NCBI RefSeq assembly: GCF_000308635.1
Contig: NZ_BAGD01000097.1
Span: forward strand, 186,001-250,000
Length of the DNA: 64,000 nucleotides
Reading direction: 5' to 3'
Source of the DNA: Nocardia otitidiscaviarum NBRC 14405
GTDB lineage: Bacteria > Actinomycetota > Actinomycetes > Mycobacteriales > Mycobacteriaceae
Part shown: positions 25,674 through 34,137 of the stretch, piece by piece
Numbering within the stretch: the first letter of the stretch is position 1
Layout of the letters: each line of letters opens with the position of its first letter
The notes under the pieces: model-generated
The model's database searches: none
Seen by the model: the letters and a program-made list of their open reading frames with translations, nothing else
Told to the model about the DNA's origin: nothing
Position numbers and translations under genes: made by a program

Positions 25674-27257
25674 ATGAGCGATACCGCCGAGGTCGAGCTC
25701 ACCAGCTACGAGTTGGTGGAGCGACTGCAAGCGGTCCATACGCAGATCGCCGCCGCCCAAGCCGAGGAAGTCGCTCTGATGACGCGGCTGTATCGACTGC
25801 GCCGCGCGCAGCAGCTCGAGGCCGGGGTCGCGGCGCGGTACGCGGGTGAATCGGCGGCCACCGAAATCGGTGTGGCGGTGCGGGTCTCGCAACGCACCGC
25901 CGACGGCTTGATCGCCCTCGGTATGGGATTGGCGCGACTGCCACGCACCCGGCGCGCCTTCGCGGAGGGCCGCATCGACCTGGCACGGGCACGCGCCATC
26001 CACGACACGCTGGTCAACGCACCGGACGAAGCGGTGACCGAACTGGAAGATCTGGTCGTCGCACGAGCCGAACGCTGCGACCCCGCCCGCTTGCGGAACA
26101 CGATCCGCAAGAAGCTGCTCGAGATCGACCCGGCCGGACAGACCCGCCGCCGCCAGGAGGCCGAACGGGAACGATACGTCGCGGTGCGCGCCGCCGACGA
26201 CGGCACCGCGCTACTCGACGGCGTCCTCCCCGCCGCCGGAGGCTGGAGCCTGTTCGAACGACTGCGGGAGATGGCGATCACTCAGTGCTGCGCGGCGGAC
26301 CCGCGCACCATGAACCAGCGCCGCGCCGACGCACTGGTCGCGCTCGCCGACGGCAGCGGACAACTCACCTGCGGCTGCGACCTGTCCGACTGTCCCCGCC
26401 GCGACCCCGACGCTCCCGTTCCGAACAGGCGGCGCGCGCTGGTGCAGGTCGGTGTCAGCGCGGCCACACTGCTCGGGGTGCAGGACAACCCCGGGCTGCT
26501 GGCCGGATTCGGAGCCATCGACGCCGACCTCGCCCGGCAGATCGCCCGCCACGCCCGCTTCCAGGTCATCACCGAAACCACCGGCCCCGAAGGCGAACTC
26601 GACACATCGGCACACTCGGCCGAGCCGACTACGACGGCACCGGAGAGTACCGAGAATACCGACACCACCTGTCCCCCAGCGCCCTCAACGGATCCACGGG
26701 AGTTGCGATACCGCCCGAGCGCTACCCTCGCCGCACAGGTGCGAGCCCGCGACGGTAGCTGCCGAGCCCCCGGCTGCGGGGTACCATCCACGGCCGCCGA
26801 CCTCGATCACCAGCTGCCCTTCAACCACCGTTCCCCCGCTTCCGGTGGCCGCACAACGGAGCACAACCTCTCCTGCCACTGCCGCCGCCACCACCGCTTG
26901 AAAACCCTGGCCGACCACGGACTGAACGGCTGGACCGTCACCCACCACCAAGACCGGCGCATCGAATGGCGCACCCCCACCGGCGGTGTGATCACCACCC
27001 ACCCCGAGGGCGCAAAGTTCCTGTTCCCCCGCTTCCCGGTACCCGCGACCCGGGTGAAACCGATTGAGCCACAATCCGATCCACCGCTGTTGGACCCCGG
27101 GCCAGTGGTCAACGCACTAACCGAACTACTGCACGTCTACGTCCCACCGGGCCGCCGCAGCCTGTGCATCCGCCGCGACGGCCAGCCAGTCCGAGTGGGG
27201 GCTGCCTTGTGCGACCTCGGCGACACCGACGAGGATGCGGATCGCCCGCCGTTCTGA
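25674..27257 (+). CDS. DUF222 domain and HNH endonuclease protein (13E12 family)
   Basis: A 527-residue protein of the actinobacterial 13E12/DUF222-HNH family. The N-terminal helical DUF222 region contains RSYQLVERL-like and RTADGLIALGMGLARLPRTRRAFAEGRID. The C-terminal HNH domain has RDGSCRAPGCGVPSTAADLDHQLPF and HNLSCHCRRHHRLKT. These genes are repeated in many actinobacterial genomes and may be selfish or repair-related; function unproven. ATG 25674 is the best start; in-frame ATGs at 25620 and 25650 are also possible. The gene follows the other HNH nuclease with a 146-base gap. Confidence 0.88.
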   Translation: MSDTAEVELTSYELVERLQAVHTQIAAAQAEEVALMTRLYRLRRAQQLEAGVAARYAGESAATEIGVAVRVSQRTADGLIALGMGLARLPRTRRAFAEGRIDLARARAIHDTLVNAPDEAVTELEDLVVARAERCDPARLRNTIRKKLLEIDPAGQTRRRQEAERERYVAVRAADDGTALLDGVLPAAGGWSLFERLREMAITQCCAADPRTMNQRRADALVALADGSGQLTCGCDLSDCPRRDPDAPVPNRRRALVQVGVSAATLLGVQDNPGLLAGFGAIDADLARQIARHARFQVITETTGPEGELDTSAHSAEPTTTAPESTENTDTTCPPAPSTDPRELRYRPSATLAAQVRARDGSCRAPGCGVPSTAADLDHQLPFNHRSPASGGRTTEHNLSCHCRRHHRLKTLADHGLNGWTVTHHQDRRIEWRTPTGGVITTHPEGAKFLFPRFPVPATRVKPIEPQSDPPLLDPGPVVNALTELLHVYVPPGRRSLCIRRDGQPVRVGAALCDLGDTDEDADRPPF

Positions 27258-27284
27258 CCTCGAACCCGGACATCCACCCGAGGC

Positions 27285-28220
27285 TCACATGGCTGGGTAC
27301 GGGCTTGGCGCACAGGGAATCTCGCTCACCGTGCCGGGTGCGAAGGTGTTCAGCATCAACGCCGCCACGGTCGGGTCGACGGAGATCGCGTTGTGGCCCG
27401 CCAGGTTCACCGGGCACACGTCCTGGAGCACGATGTTCGTGGCGTTGGGTGCCTCCCGATATCCGCTGGTGTATGGGATGACCTCGGTGTCGGCTCGGGT
27501 GAGGAGGTTGGTGTAGTGGACTTCCGGGGCGTAGACCCCGGCGGCTTGGAGGTCGATGATGAAATCCGAGATGGGGAGCATGTCCACGCAGCCTTGGCAG
27601 GTGGGGCGGAGGGCGGCGAAGACCGGGTCCTGGGCATTCAGGCCGTAGACGGTGTTCACCACCGGGTCGGCGGCGTGGGTGCCCGCGTAGATGGGGGCGA
27701 GGTTGAAGATCTGGTCGACCACCTGGGAGCCGCCCTCGAACAGCAGATAGTGGGCGGCTACCAGGGTGCCTTCGGACCAGGCGAGGAGGTTGACCCTGTC
27801 GGCTCCGGTGGTGGCGCGGACGCGGGTGACGAAATCGCGGAGTTCCCTGCTGGAATCGGGGATCGGGGCCAGGCCGCCCACTCCGGCGAGGGCGGCGGGC
27901 TGGTCGGGGTACCTGCCGTAGGTGACGGAGAAGACGCAGAAGCCGTGGTTGTGCAGGAGCGGGGACATGGCGGGCCAGCCCGCGCCGTTGCCGAGGACGC
28001 CGTGCACCAGGACGATCGGTTCCGGGTGTTCGGGAGTGGGGGTGCAGGTCCAGTCGTTCGCGCCGGGCGGGTCGAAGGGGGTCTTCGCGCCGGTCATATC
28101 GGCGACCAGGATCGGGATGGAGTAGTGCACGGGGAGTTGCTCGGGGTGCGCTGCCGCGGTCCCTGGGACGGCCAGGGAGGCGGTGAGGGACAGCAGGATA
28201 CTGAGCCAGATCCGACGCAA
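27285..28220 (-). CDS. secreted esterase/lipase family alpha/beta hydrolase
   Basis: A 311-residue protein with a signal peptide (MRRIWLSILLSLTASLAVPGTAAA|HP). Hydrolase features are PIVLVHGVLGNGAGW (oxyanion region), the nucleophile elbow LLAWSEGT and the probable catalytic histidine in NLAGHNAISVDP. The usual GxSxG is AxSxG here, as in some bacterial triacylglycerol lipases. Two cysteine pairs suggest disulfides. It lies downstream of the P450 on the same strand with a 127-base gap, possibly a separate unit. Confidence 0.85.
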   Translation of the reverse strand: MRRIWLSILLSLTASLAVPGTAAAHPEQLPVHYSIPILVADMTGAKTPFDPPGANDWTCTPTPEHPEPIVLVHGVLGNGAGWPAMSPLLHNHGFCVFSVTYGRYPDQPAALAGVGGLAPIPDSSRELRDFVTRVRATTGADRVNLLAWSEGTLVAAHYLLFEGGSQVVDQIFNLAPIYAGTHAADPVVNTVYGLNAQDPVFAALRPTCQGCVDMLPISDFIIDLQAAGVYAPEVHYTNLLTRADTEVIPYTSGYREAPNATNIVLQDVCPVNLAGHNAISVDPTVAALMLNTFAPGTVSEIPCAPSPYPAM

Positions 28221-28347
28221 CGGGAAGACCTCCGCGAATCGACGCCAACGGTGCGGTTGCCGAAAAGTCGCTGAGCGACCGGTCGTTACCTTAACGGCGA
28301 CGCGAGAGCGGACGGCGTACGAAACGCGGAGGTGCTCGGAGTGTCGG

Positions 28348-29526
28348 TCAGCGGGGTGTGACGACCGTGGGCAACGACGCGAAGCCGCGGTTGTTCGACG
28401 AGTGGATGCGGCGCGTCTTCTCGGCGTCGATGTCGTAATCGGCGATCGCGGCGGCGAATTCCTGGAGGGCGGTGCGCAGTTCGAGGACCGCGAGATTGGA
28501 GCCCAGGCAGTGGTGGCGGCCGCTGCCGAAGACCAGGGAGGCGCTGGTGTCGCGGCCCAGGTCGAAGCGGTCCGCGGCGGGGAAGACCGCCGGGTCGCGG
28601 TTGGCGGAGCCGGTGAGGAGCAGGATGCGGGCGTCGGCGGGGATGGTCACGCCGTGCAGGTCCACGGGGGTCGTGGTGGTGCGTAGGTGGACCTGGGTGG
28701 CCGGATCCCAGCGCATGGATTCGGCGATCCAGGCGTCGATGCCGCCGGCCAGGGCGGTGCGGCGCTGGTCGGGGTGCAGCCAGCCGGCGTGCCAGATATT
28801 GCCGAGGGTCAGCATGGTGGTCTCGATGCCCGCGCCGATCAGCAGGATCAGGACGCCGACGATCTCCTCCGGGGTGAGCCGGTCGTCACCGTCGGCGGCG
28901 TCCAGCAGGCCGGAGAGCAGGTCGTCGGTGCGGTGGCGGGCGCGTTCGATGGTGAGGTCGGTGTAGTAGGCGACGAGCGCGCCGATGGCCTGCATGGCCT
29001 CGGGGCGCAGATCGGTGGACTCCTCCTCGGTGTACATGATCTCCATACCGAGTTTGCGCACCATATCGCGGTCGGACTGCGGCACGCCGACGAGTTCGGA
29101 GATCACCTCGGTCGGGTACGGCCCGGCGAAGTCGGCCATGAGGTCGAAGGATCCGCCCTCCACCAGCGGTGTCAGCAGGGAGCGGGTGATCTCCCGCAGC
29201 CGGGGTTCCAGCCCCTGCACGCGGCGTTGGGTGAAGGCGCTGGTGACCAGCCCGCGCAGCCGGGTGTGCTTGGGTGGGTCCATGGCCACGAAGGAGAAGA
29301 ATCGTTCGGCCTGCGGTCCCCAGAAGGCCGGTTCCATGCGGATACCGTTCACGCTGGAGAAACGGTCGGAGTCGCGCAGGGCGGCGAGCACGTCGGCGTG
29401 CCGGGACAGCGCCCAGAAATCGTCCACCTCGTTGCGGTAGACGGGGGCCTGCTCGCGCAGGGCGGCATAGTACGGGTAAGGATCACTGTGGACCGCGAAA
29501 TCGTAGGGGCTGTACTGCAACTGCAC
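28348..29526 (-). CDS. cytochrome P450
   Basis: A 392-residue soluble bacterial P450. The I-helix oxygen-activation motif is LLIGAGIETTMLT, the K-helix ExxR is ESMRW, and the heme-cysteine loop is VFGSGRHHCLGSNLA near residue 340. It begins MQLQYSPYDFAVHSDPYPYY, so no membrane anchor is present. It needs ferredoxin and reductase partners, and none are adjacent. Substrate unknown. It is divergent from a methyltransferase gene 95 bases away. Confidence 0.93.
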   Translation of the reverse strand: MQLQYSPYDFAVHSDPYPYYAALREQAPVYRNEVDDFWALSRHADVLAALRDSDRFSSVNGIRMEPAFWGPQAERFFSFVAMDPPKHTRLRGLVTSAFTQRRVQGLEPRLREITRSLLTPLVEGGSFDLMADFAGPYPTEVISELVGVPQSDRDMVRKLGMEIMYTEEESTDLRPEAMQAIGALVAYYTDLTIERARHRTDDLLSGLLDAADGDDRLTPEEIVGVLILLIGAGIETTMLTLGNIWHAGWLHPDQRRTALAGGIDAWIAESMRWDPATQVHLRTTTTPVDLHGVTIPADARILLLTGSANRDPAVFPAADRFDLGRDTSASLVFGSGRHHCLGSNLAVLELRTALQEFAAAIADYDIDAEKTRRIHSSNNRGFASLPTVVTPR

Positions 29527-29621
29527 GAGTAGACCTTCCGGGGCGTAGCGTCGCTAGGATCGCCAGCGGTTCGTATTGAGCCGACGAAACTGAACACTAG
29601 TCGAGATGCATTGGGGGCGTA

Positions 29622-30431
29622 ATGAACTCGGACTCGGCAGCGGACCGGATCGACGTGACGAAGCCGCATCCGGCCCGCCGGTACGACTACTGGCTGGGCG
29701 GATCGGCCAATTATCCCGCCGATCGGGAGTCCGCCGAGATGGTGGCCGAGGCATTCCCGACGGTACAGATCTCGGCGCTGGAGAACCGGAAATTCCTGCG
29801 CCGCGCCGTCGGCCACCTCGCCGAACGGGGCATCCGACAGTTCCTGGACATCGGCACCGGCCTGCCCACCGCGGGCAATGTGCACGAGATCGCGCAGACC
29901 GTGGTGCCCGAATCGCGCATCGTGTACGTGGACAACGACCCGATCGTGCTGGTGCACGCCAACGAACTGCTCAACAGCTCCCCCGAGGGCAAGACCGCCT
30001 ACCTGGAGGCCGACGTCCGGGAGCCGCAGCGCATTCTCACCCACCCGGATCTGCTCGACACGATCGATCTGAGCCAGCCGGTGGCGCTCATCCTGGTCGC
30101 CATCCTGCATTTCATCGGCGATGAGGAAAAGCCCCACGACCTGGTGCGGCAGCTGCGCGAGGCGCTCGCCCCCGGCAGTTATCTGGTGATCTCCCACGCC
30201 ACCGGCGACTACCTGGCTCCGGAGGATCGGCCCGCGACCCTCGAAGCCAACAAGCGCAGCAGGGTGCCGTTCTACCTACGCTCGCGCGAGGAGATCTCGC
30301 GCTTCTTCACGGGTCTGGAATTGGTGGCCCCCGGCATCACCTCGGTGACCAACTGGCGTCCGGAGGAGTGGCGGCCGCATCCGCGCGCCGAAGCCGTGTC
30401 CATGCTGGGCGGGGTCGCCCATATCGGCTGA
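29622..30431 (+). CDS. SAM-dependent methyltransferase (PF04672 family)
   Basis: A 269-residue member of the actinobacterial S-adenosyl methyltransferase family (formerly DUF574). The family N-terminus KPHPARRYDYWLGGSANYPADRE is present, followed by the SAM-binding FLDIGTGLPTAGNVHEIAQ and YVDNDPIVL. Substrates for the family are unknown. It converges with the TetR gene with only 3 bases between stops. Confidence 0.9.
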   Translation: MNSDSAADRIDVTKPHPARRYDYWLGGSANYPADRESAEMVAEAFPTVQISALENRKFLRRAVGHLAERGIRQFLDIGTGLPTAGNVHEIAQTVVPESRIVYVDNDPIVLVHANELLNSSPEGKTAYLEADVREPQRILTHPDLLDTIDLSQPVALILVAILHFIGDEEKPHDLVRQLREALAPGSYLVISHATGDYLAPEDRPATLEANKRSRVPFYLRSREEISRFFTGLELVAPGITSVTNWRPEEWRPHPRAEAVSMLGGVAHIG

Positions 30432-30434
30432 CGG

Positions 30435-31073
30435 TCAGATACCGCCCGCCAGCGCCCGCATACACCGCACGGCGAGCGAGGCCGGATTCGAGCCGCGCCC
30501 CTGCGCCGAGGTATCGAGCGCCCATTCCTCCAGCGCGATGCGGATGGCCCCGGCCGCGGCGGCGGCGAGCAGGCGCACCCGGAGCGGGTCCGCGTCCGGT
30601 CCGGCCAACTCGGTCAGCACCCGGGTCAGGTCGCGTTCGCTCTCCATATTGATGCGATGCCAGATGCCGCGCAGTGCCACGTCGTTGTCCATGGCACGCA
30701 GCAGGCCGCGGGTGAGTTCGAGATCGGCGTCGTCCTCGAGGGTCATCGACCGCACGGCCGCCGCCTGTAACTCGTTGAGCTTGGGTAGTCGCCGCGGGCC
30801 GGAGGAGATGATGGCCAACCAGCGTTGCGCGCCGGTGGCCAGCATGGGTTCGACGGCATCCTCTTTGGTGCGCGCGTAGCGGTAGAAGGTCCGCAGGGCG
30901 ACCCCGGCGGCGGCGGCGATCTCCTCGGCGGTGACCTCCGCGGTCCCGCGTTCGGCGAACAGCCGCGCCGCGGTGCGGGCGATCTCCAGGCGGGTTTCCT
31001 GCTTGCGGCGCTCGGCCAGGGTCAGGCGGTCGGGTGCTGCCACGGGGCGTCCTTCCAGGTCGAATAGGTCCAT
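30435..31073 (-). CDS. TetR family transcriptional regulator
   Basis: A 212-residue regulator with the N-terminal helix-turn-helix TAEEIAAAAGVALRTFYRYARTKED at about residues 45-70 and a C-terminal ligand-binding domain. I chose ATG 31073 (MDLFDLEG). The gene is divergent from the SDR gene with about 90 bases between starts, so it probably represses that gene and itself. Confidence 0.88.
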   Translation of the reverse strand: MDLFDLEGRPVAAPDRLTLAERRKQETRLEIARTAARLFAERGTAEVTAEEIAAAAGVALRTFYRYARTKEDAVEPMLATGAQRWLAIISSGPRRLPKLNELQAAAVRSMTLEDDADLELTRGLLRAMDNDVALRGIWHRINMESERDLTRVLTELAGPDADPLRVRLLAAAAAGAIRIALEEWALDTSAQGRGSNPASLAVRCMRALAGGI

Positions 31074-31165
31074 CCTAATCACCGGATGCCATAGTGGCAC
31101 GTTGTGCCAGCACGGCGTACCGTGTCAAGCGGGTGGGGTCGAAGAATCATAGAGGAGTTGCCGCA

Positions 31166-31936
31166 ATGGAGCGTTTCACCGACCGCCGTGTCCTGATCAC
31201 CGGCGCGGGTTCGGGCATCGGCCGGGCCACCGTGCACCGCATTCTGCGCGAGGGCGGGCAGGTCGTGGCCGCCGATATCAGCGAGGCCGGACTCGCCGAG
31301 ACCGCCAAGCAGGCCGCCGAGCACGGGCATGCGGACCGGCTCGCCACCGTCACCGTCGATATCGGCGACGAGGAATCGGTGCGCGCGGGCGTCGCCAAGG
31401 CCGTCGACACCCTGGGCGGGCTGGACGTTCTCGTCAACGCCGCGGGCGTCCTGCGGTCGGCGCACACCCACGAGATGCCCCTCGCCGACTGGAACCGGAT
31501 CATCACCACCAACCTCACCGGCACCTTCCTCATGATCCGCGAGGCGCTGCCGACGCTGCTGGCCTCCGATTACAAGGTGATCGTGAACTTCGCGTCCACC
31601 TCGACGTTCTTCGCGCACCCCTACATGTCGGCGTACGCCGCGTCCAAGGGCGGCATCATGTCCATGACCCACGCGCTGGCCGCAGAGTACAGCAAGCAGG
31701 GGTTGCGCGTGGTGGCCGTCGCACCGGGCTCCATATCCAGCGATATGACCGACGGCCGCGGACCTGGCCTGCCCGAGGACGCCGACCTGAGCCTGTTCAT
31801 GAAGCTCATCCCCGGCATCGGCCAGGGCTTCGCCTCCCCCGACACCGTCGCGGGCGTGGTCGCCATGCTGGCCTCCGACGACGGCGCGTTCATCACCGGC
31901 ACCGAGATCCGCATCGACGGCGGCACCCACTACTGA
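31166..31936 (+). CDS. short-chain dehydrogenase/reductase
   Basis: A 256-residue classical SDR. Cofactor glycine motif VLITGAGSGIGRA, the NAAG motif VLVNAAGVL, and catalytic Ser/Tyr/Lys in NFASTSTFFAHPYMSAYAASKGG. An Asp (AADIS) after beta-2 favours NAD(H). ATG 31166 is 8 bases after gaggag. Substrate unknown; likely controlled by the divergent TetR protein. Confidence 0.92.
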   Translation: MERFTDRRVLITGAGSGIGRATVHRILREGGQVVAADISEAGLAETAKQAAEHGHADRLATVTVDIGDEESVRAGVAKAVDTLGGLDVLVNAAGVLRSAHTHEMPLADWNRIITTNLTGTFLMIREALPTLLASDYKVIVNFASTSTFFAHPYMSAYAASKGGIMSMTHALAAEYSKQGLRVVAVAPGSISSDMTDGRGPGLPEDADLSLFMKLIPGIGQGFASPDTVAGVVAMLASDDGAFITGTEIRIDGGTHY

Positions 31937-32046
31937 GCCGGGCCTCGGGGGCGGGTCATACCTGAGACGTAGTCCGTCCCTGATCTTCTCCGAGATGGGG
32001 GTAGCCCCATACCGTTTCGGGCCGAAGTGCGGCACAGTGTCTGACC

Positions 32047-32418
32047 ATGAGGTCGACGTCATCCGATTCCGCCCGACGAAAGCTGGCCCGCCTGGCCGTG
32101 GCCGGTGCGATCACCGCGATTCCCCTTACCGCGCTTGCTGTTCCGGCCGCGGCCGAGGTCACGCTCGAGCCCGAGGTCACCGAGGTCTCCCGCCCGCACT
32201 GGCAGGACCGTAACCCCTGGGATCCCCGGTACCCGTGGGAGAACCGTAATCCGTGGGACAACCCGCACGACCACGGCCGCTGGCACGATCACGACCGCTG
32301 GCGCGACCACGATCGTTGGGACCGCGACTGCGATCACAACGACTGGAACCGCGGTCACGACCCCTTCCGCAACCCCTTCCGGCACGCACTCCCTCGTGGC
32401 GTGTTCGGAAGCAGCTAG
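32047..32418 (+). CDS. secreted His/Trp/Asp-rich small protein
   Basis: A 123-residue protein with a signal peptide (KLARLAVAGAITAIPLTALAVPAAA, about residues 12-36). The mature part is dominated by Trp, His, Asp, Arg and Asn in short repeats: RNPWDPRYPWENRNPWDN, then HDHDRWRDHDRWDRDCDHN. There is no lipobox and only one cysteine. The spacing of His and Asp suggests metal or surface binding, but this is inference. No characterised family is recognised. Confidence 0.7.
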   Translation: MRSTSSDSARRKLARLAVAGAITAIPLTALAVPAAAEVTLEPEVTEVSRPHWQDRNPWDPRYPWENRNPWDNPHDHGRWHDHDRWRDHDRWDRDCDHNDWNRGHDPFRNPFRHALPRGVFGSS

Positions 32419-32426
32419 GAAGGTAC

Positions 32427-32465
32427 GAGAAGGCCCGGCACCCGCGAGCGGGGCCGGGCCTTCTC
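32427..32465 (-). terminator. terminator hairpin after ilvC
   Basis: A perfect 13-bp stem, gagaaggcccggc (32427-32439) and gccgggccttctc (32453-32465), 15 bases past the ilvC stop. It also lies just after the secreted His-rich gene, so it may serve both directions. Confidence 0.75.
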
Positions 32466-32480
32466 CGTGTCGCGAAAACC

Positions 32481-33494
32481 TTACGCGGTCTCGGTGATCG
32501 GGCGATCGACCCAGCTCATCAGGCCGCGCAGCTTGGCGCCGGTGACCTCGATCGGGTGCTCGGCGTTCTGCTTGCGCAGACCCTCGAGCTCCTTGTTGCC
32601 GCCCTCGACATTGGCGACCAGGCGCTTGACGAAGGTGCCGTCCTGGATATCCTTCAGGATCTCCTTCATGCGCTCCTTGGTGCCCGCGTCGATGACCCGC
32701 GGACCCGACAGGTAGCCACCGAACTCGGCGGTGTCGGAGACCGAGTAGTTCATGCGCGCGATGCCGCCCTCGTACATGAGGTCGACGATCAGCTTCAGCT
32801 CGTGCAGCACCTCGAAGTAGGCCATCTCCGGCGCGTAGCCGGCCTCGACCATGACCTCGAAACCGGTCTTGACCAGTTCCTCGGTACCACCGCAGAGCAC
32901 GGCCTGCTCACCGAACAGGTCGGTCTCGGTCTCTTCCTTGAAGGTGGTCTTGATGACGCCCGCGCGGGTGCCGCCGATGCCCTTGGCGTAGGACAGCGCG
33001 AGGGCCTGGCCCTGACCGGTCGGGTCCTGGTCGACCGCGATCAGGGCCGGAACGCCCTTGCCGTCGACGAACTGGCGGCGCACCAGGTGGCCCGGGCCCT
33101 TCGGGGCGACCATGGCGACGGTGACGTTGGCCGGAGCCTTGATCAGGCCGAAGTGGATGTTGAGGCCGTGGCCGAAGAACAGCGCGTCGCCGTCCTTCAG
33201 GTTGGGCTCGATGTCATTGGTGAAGATCGACGCCTGCGCGGTGTCGGGGGCCAGCACCATGATGACGTCGGCCCAGGCGGCGACCTCGGCCGGAGTGCCG
33301 ACGGTCAGACCGGCCTCCTCGGCCTTCGGCCGCGACTTCGAACCCTCGGCGAGGCCGACGCGGACGTCGACGCCGGAGTCGCGCAGGCTCAGCGAGTGGG
33401 CGTGGCCCTGGCTGCCGTAGCCGATGACCGCGACCTTCTTGCCCTGGATGATCGACAGGTCCGCGTCATCGTCGTAGAACATCTCGACTGCCAC
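32481..33494 (-). CDS. ilvC: ketol-acid reductoisomerase
   Basis: NADPH- and Mg-dependent isomeroreductase of branched-chain amino-acid synthesis, class I (337 residues). The cofactor motif is VIGYGSQGHAHSLSLRDSG and the metal-binding knotted domain contains DLFGEQAVLCGGTEELVKTGFE. The start is GTG 33494 (VAVEMFYDDD), about 8 nt after gaaggga. Third gene of ilvBNC; the 136-base gap before it holds two repeat hairpins. Confidence 0.97.
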   Translation of the reverse strand: MAVEMFYDDDADLSIIQGKKVAVIGYGSQGHAHSLSLRDSGVDVRVGLAEGSKSRPKAEEAGLTVGTPAEVAAWADVIMVLAPDTAQASIFTNDIEPNLKDGDALFFGHGLNIHFGLIKAPANVTVAMVAPKGPGHLVRRQFVDGKGVPALIAVDQDPTGQGQALALSYAKGIGGTRAGVIKTTFKEETETDLFGEQAVLCGGTEELVKTGFEVMVEAGYAPEMAYFEVLHELKLIVDLMYEGGIARMNYSVSDTAEFGGYLSGPRVIDAGTKERMKEILKDIQDGTFVKRLVANVEGGNKELEGLRKQNAEHPIEVTGAKLRGLMSWVDRPITETA

Positions 33495-33509
33495 TTTTGG
33501 TTCCCTTCA

Positions 33510-33599
33510 GGATCACCCCCGCTTGCGCGGGGAAACGTTGTGCGCGTGGGGGCGCGCGGTGTGGATTTCAAAGGATCGGCCCCGCGGTGGCGGGGACAA
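33510..33599. repeat. pair of CRISPR-like (type I-E style) hairpin repeats
   Basis: Two 27-base elements, 33510-33536 and 33573-33599, both start ggatc and contain the stem ccccgc/gcgggg with a 4-base loop (ttgc and ggtg), the same stem and loop size as type I-E CRISPR repeats. They are separated by 36 bases (period 63). Reverse complement of the first ends ggggtgatcc, as in many actinobacterial repeats. No cas genes and no further units are present. It may be a decayed mini-array or unrelated hairpins. Confidence 0.4.
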
Positions 33600-33630
33600 G
33601 CGGAACGCCGACCGTCGATCGGCGACCACT

Positions 33631-34137
33631 CTAGCGAGTCGCCGTGATGGACTTGGGTCCACGTCCGACGGCGACCACGCCCGACTGCACGATCTCGCGG
33701 ATGCCGTAGGGCTCCATCATGCGCAGCAGCGCGTCCAGCTTGGAGCGCGTGCCGGTGGCCTCGATGGTCAGCGCGTCCGGTGACACGTCGATCACCTTGG
33801 CGCGGAACAGGTTCACGGCCTCGATCACCTGGGTGCGCACGCTGGCGTCGGCGCGCACCTTGACCAGGATGAGTTCGCGGGCGACGGAACTCTCCTGATC
33901 CTGCTCGACGATCTTGATGACGTTGACCAGCTTGTTGAGCTGCTTGGTGACCTGCTCGAGCGGCAGATCCTCCACCGTCACAACGATTGTCATGCGCGAG
34001 ATCTCGGGGATCTCGGTCCCGCCGACCGCGAGCGACTGGATATTGAAGCCGCGGCGCGAGAACAGACTCGCCACGCGCGCGAGCACGCCCGGCTTGTCCT
34101 CCACCAGCACGGAGAGGGTGTGGGTGGTGGTGGTCAT
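33631..34137 (-). CDS. ilvN: acetolactate synthase small (regulatory) subunit
   Basis: A 168-residue regulatory subunit with an N-terminal ACT domain (HTLSVLVEDKPGVLARVASLFSRRGFNIQSLAVG) and a C-terminal domain (EATGTRSKLDALLRMMEPYGIREI). It confers valine feedback on IlvB. The start overlaps the ilvB stop by 4 bases (ATGA), so translation is coupled. Confidence 0.97.
   Translation of the reverse strand: MTTTTHTLSVLVEDKPGVLARVASLFSRRGFNIQSLAVGGTEIPEISRMTIVVTVEDLPLEQVTKQLNKLVNVIKIVEQDQESSVARELILVKVRADASVRTQVIEAVNLFRAKVIDVSPDALTIEATGTRSKLDALLRMMEPYGIREIVQSGVVAVGRGPKSITATR

Noticed and set aside
33510..33599. A functional CRISPR array
   Set aside because: Only two degenerate units, period 63, and no cas genes; reported as a repeat pair only.
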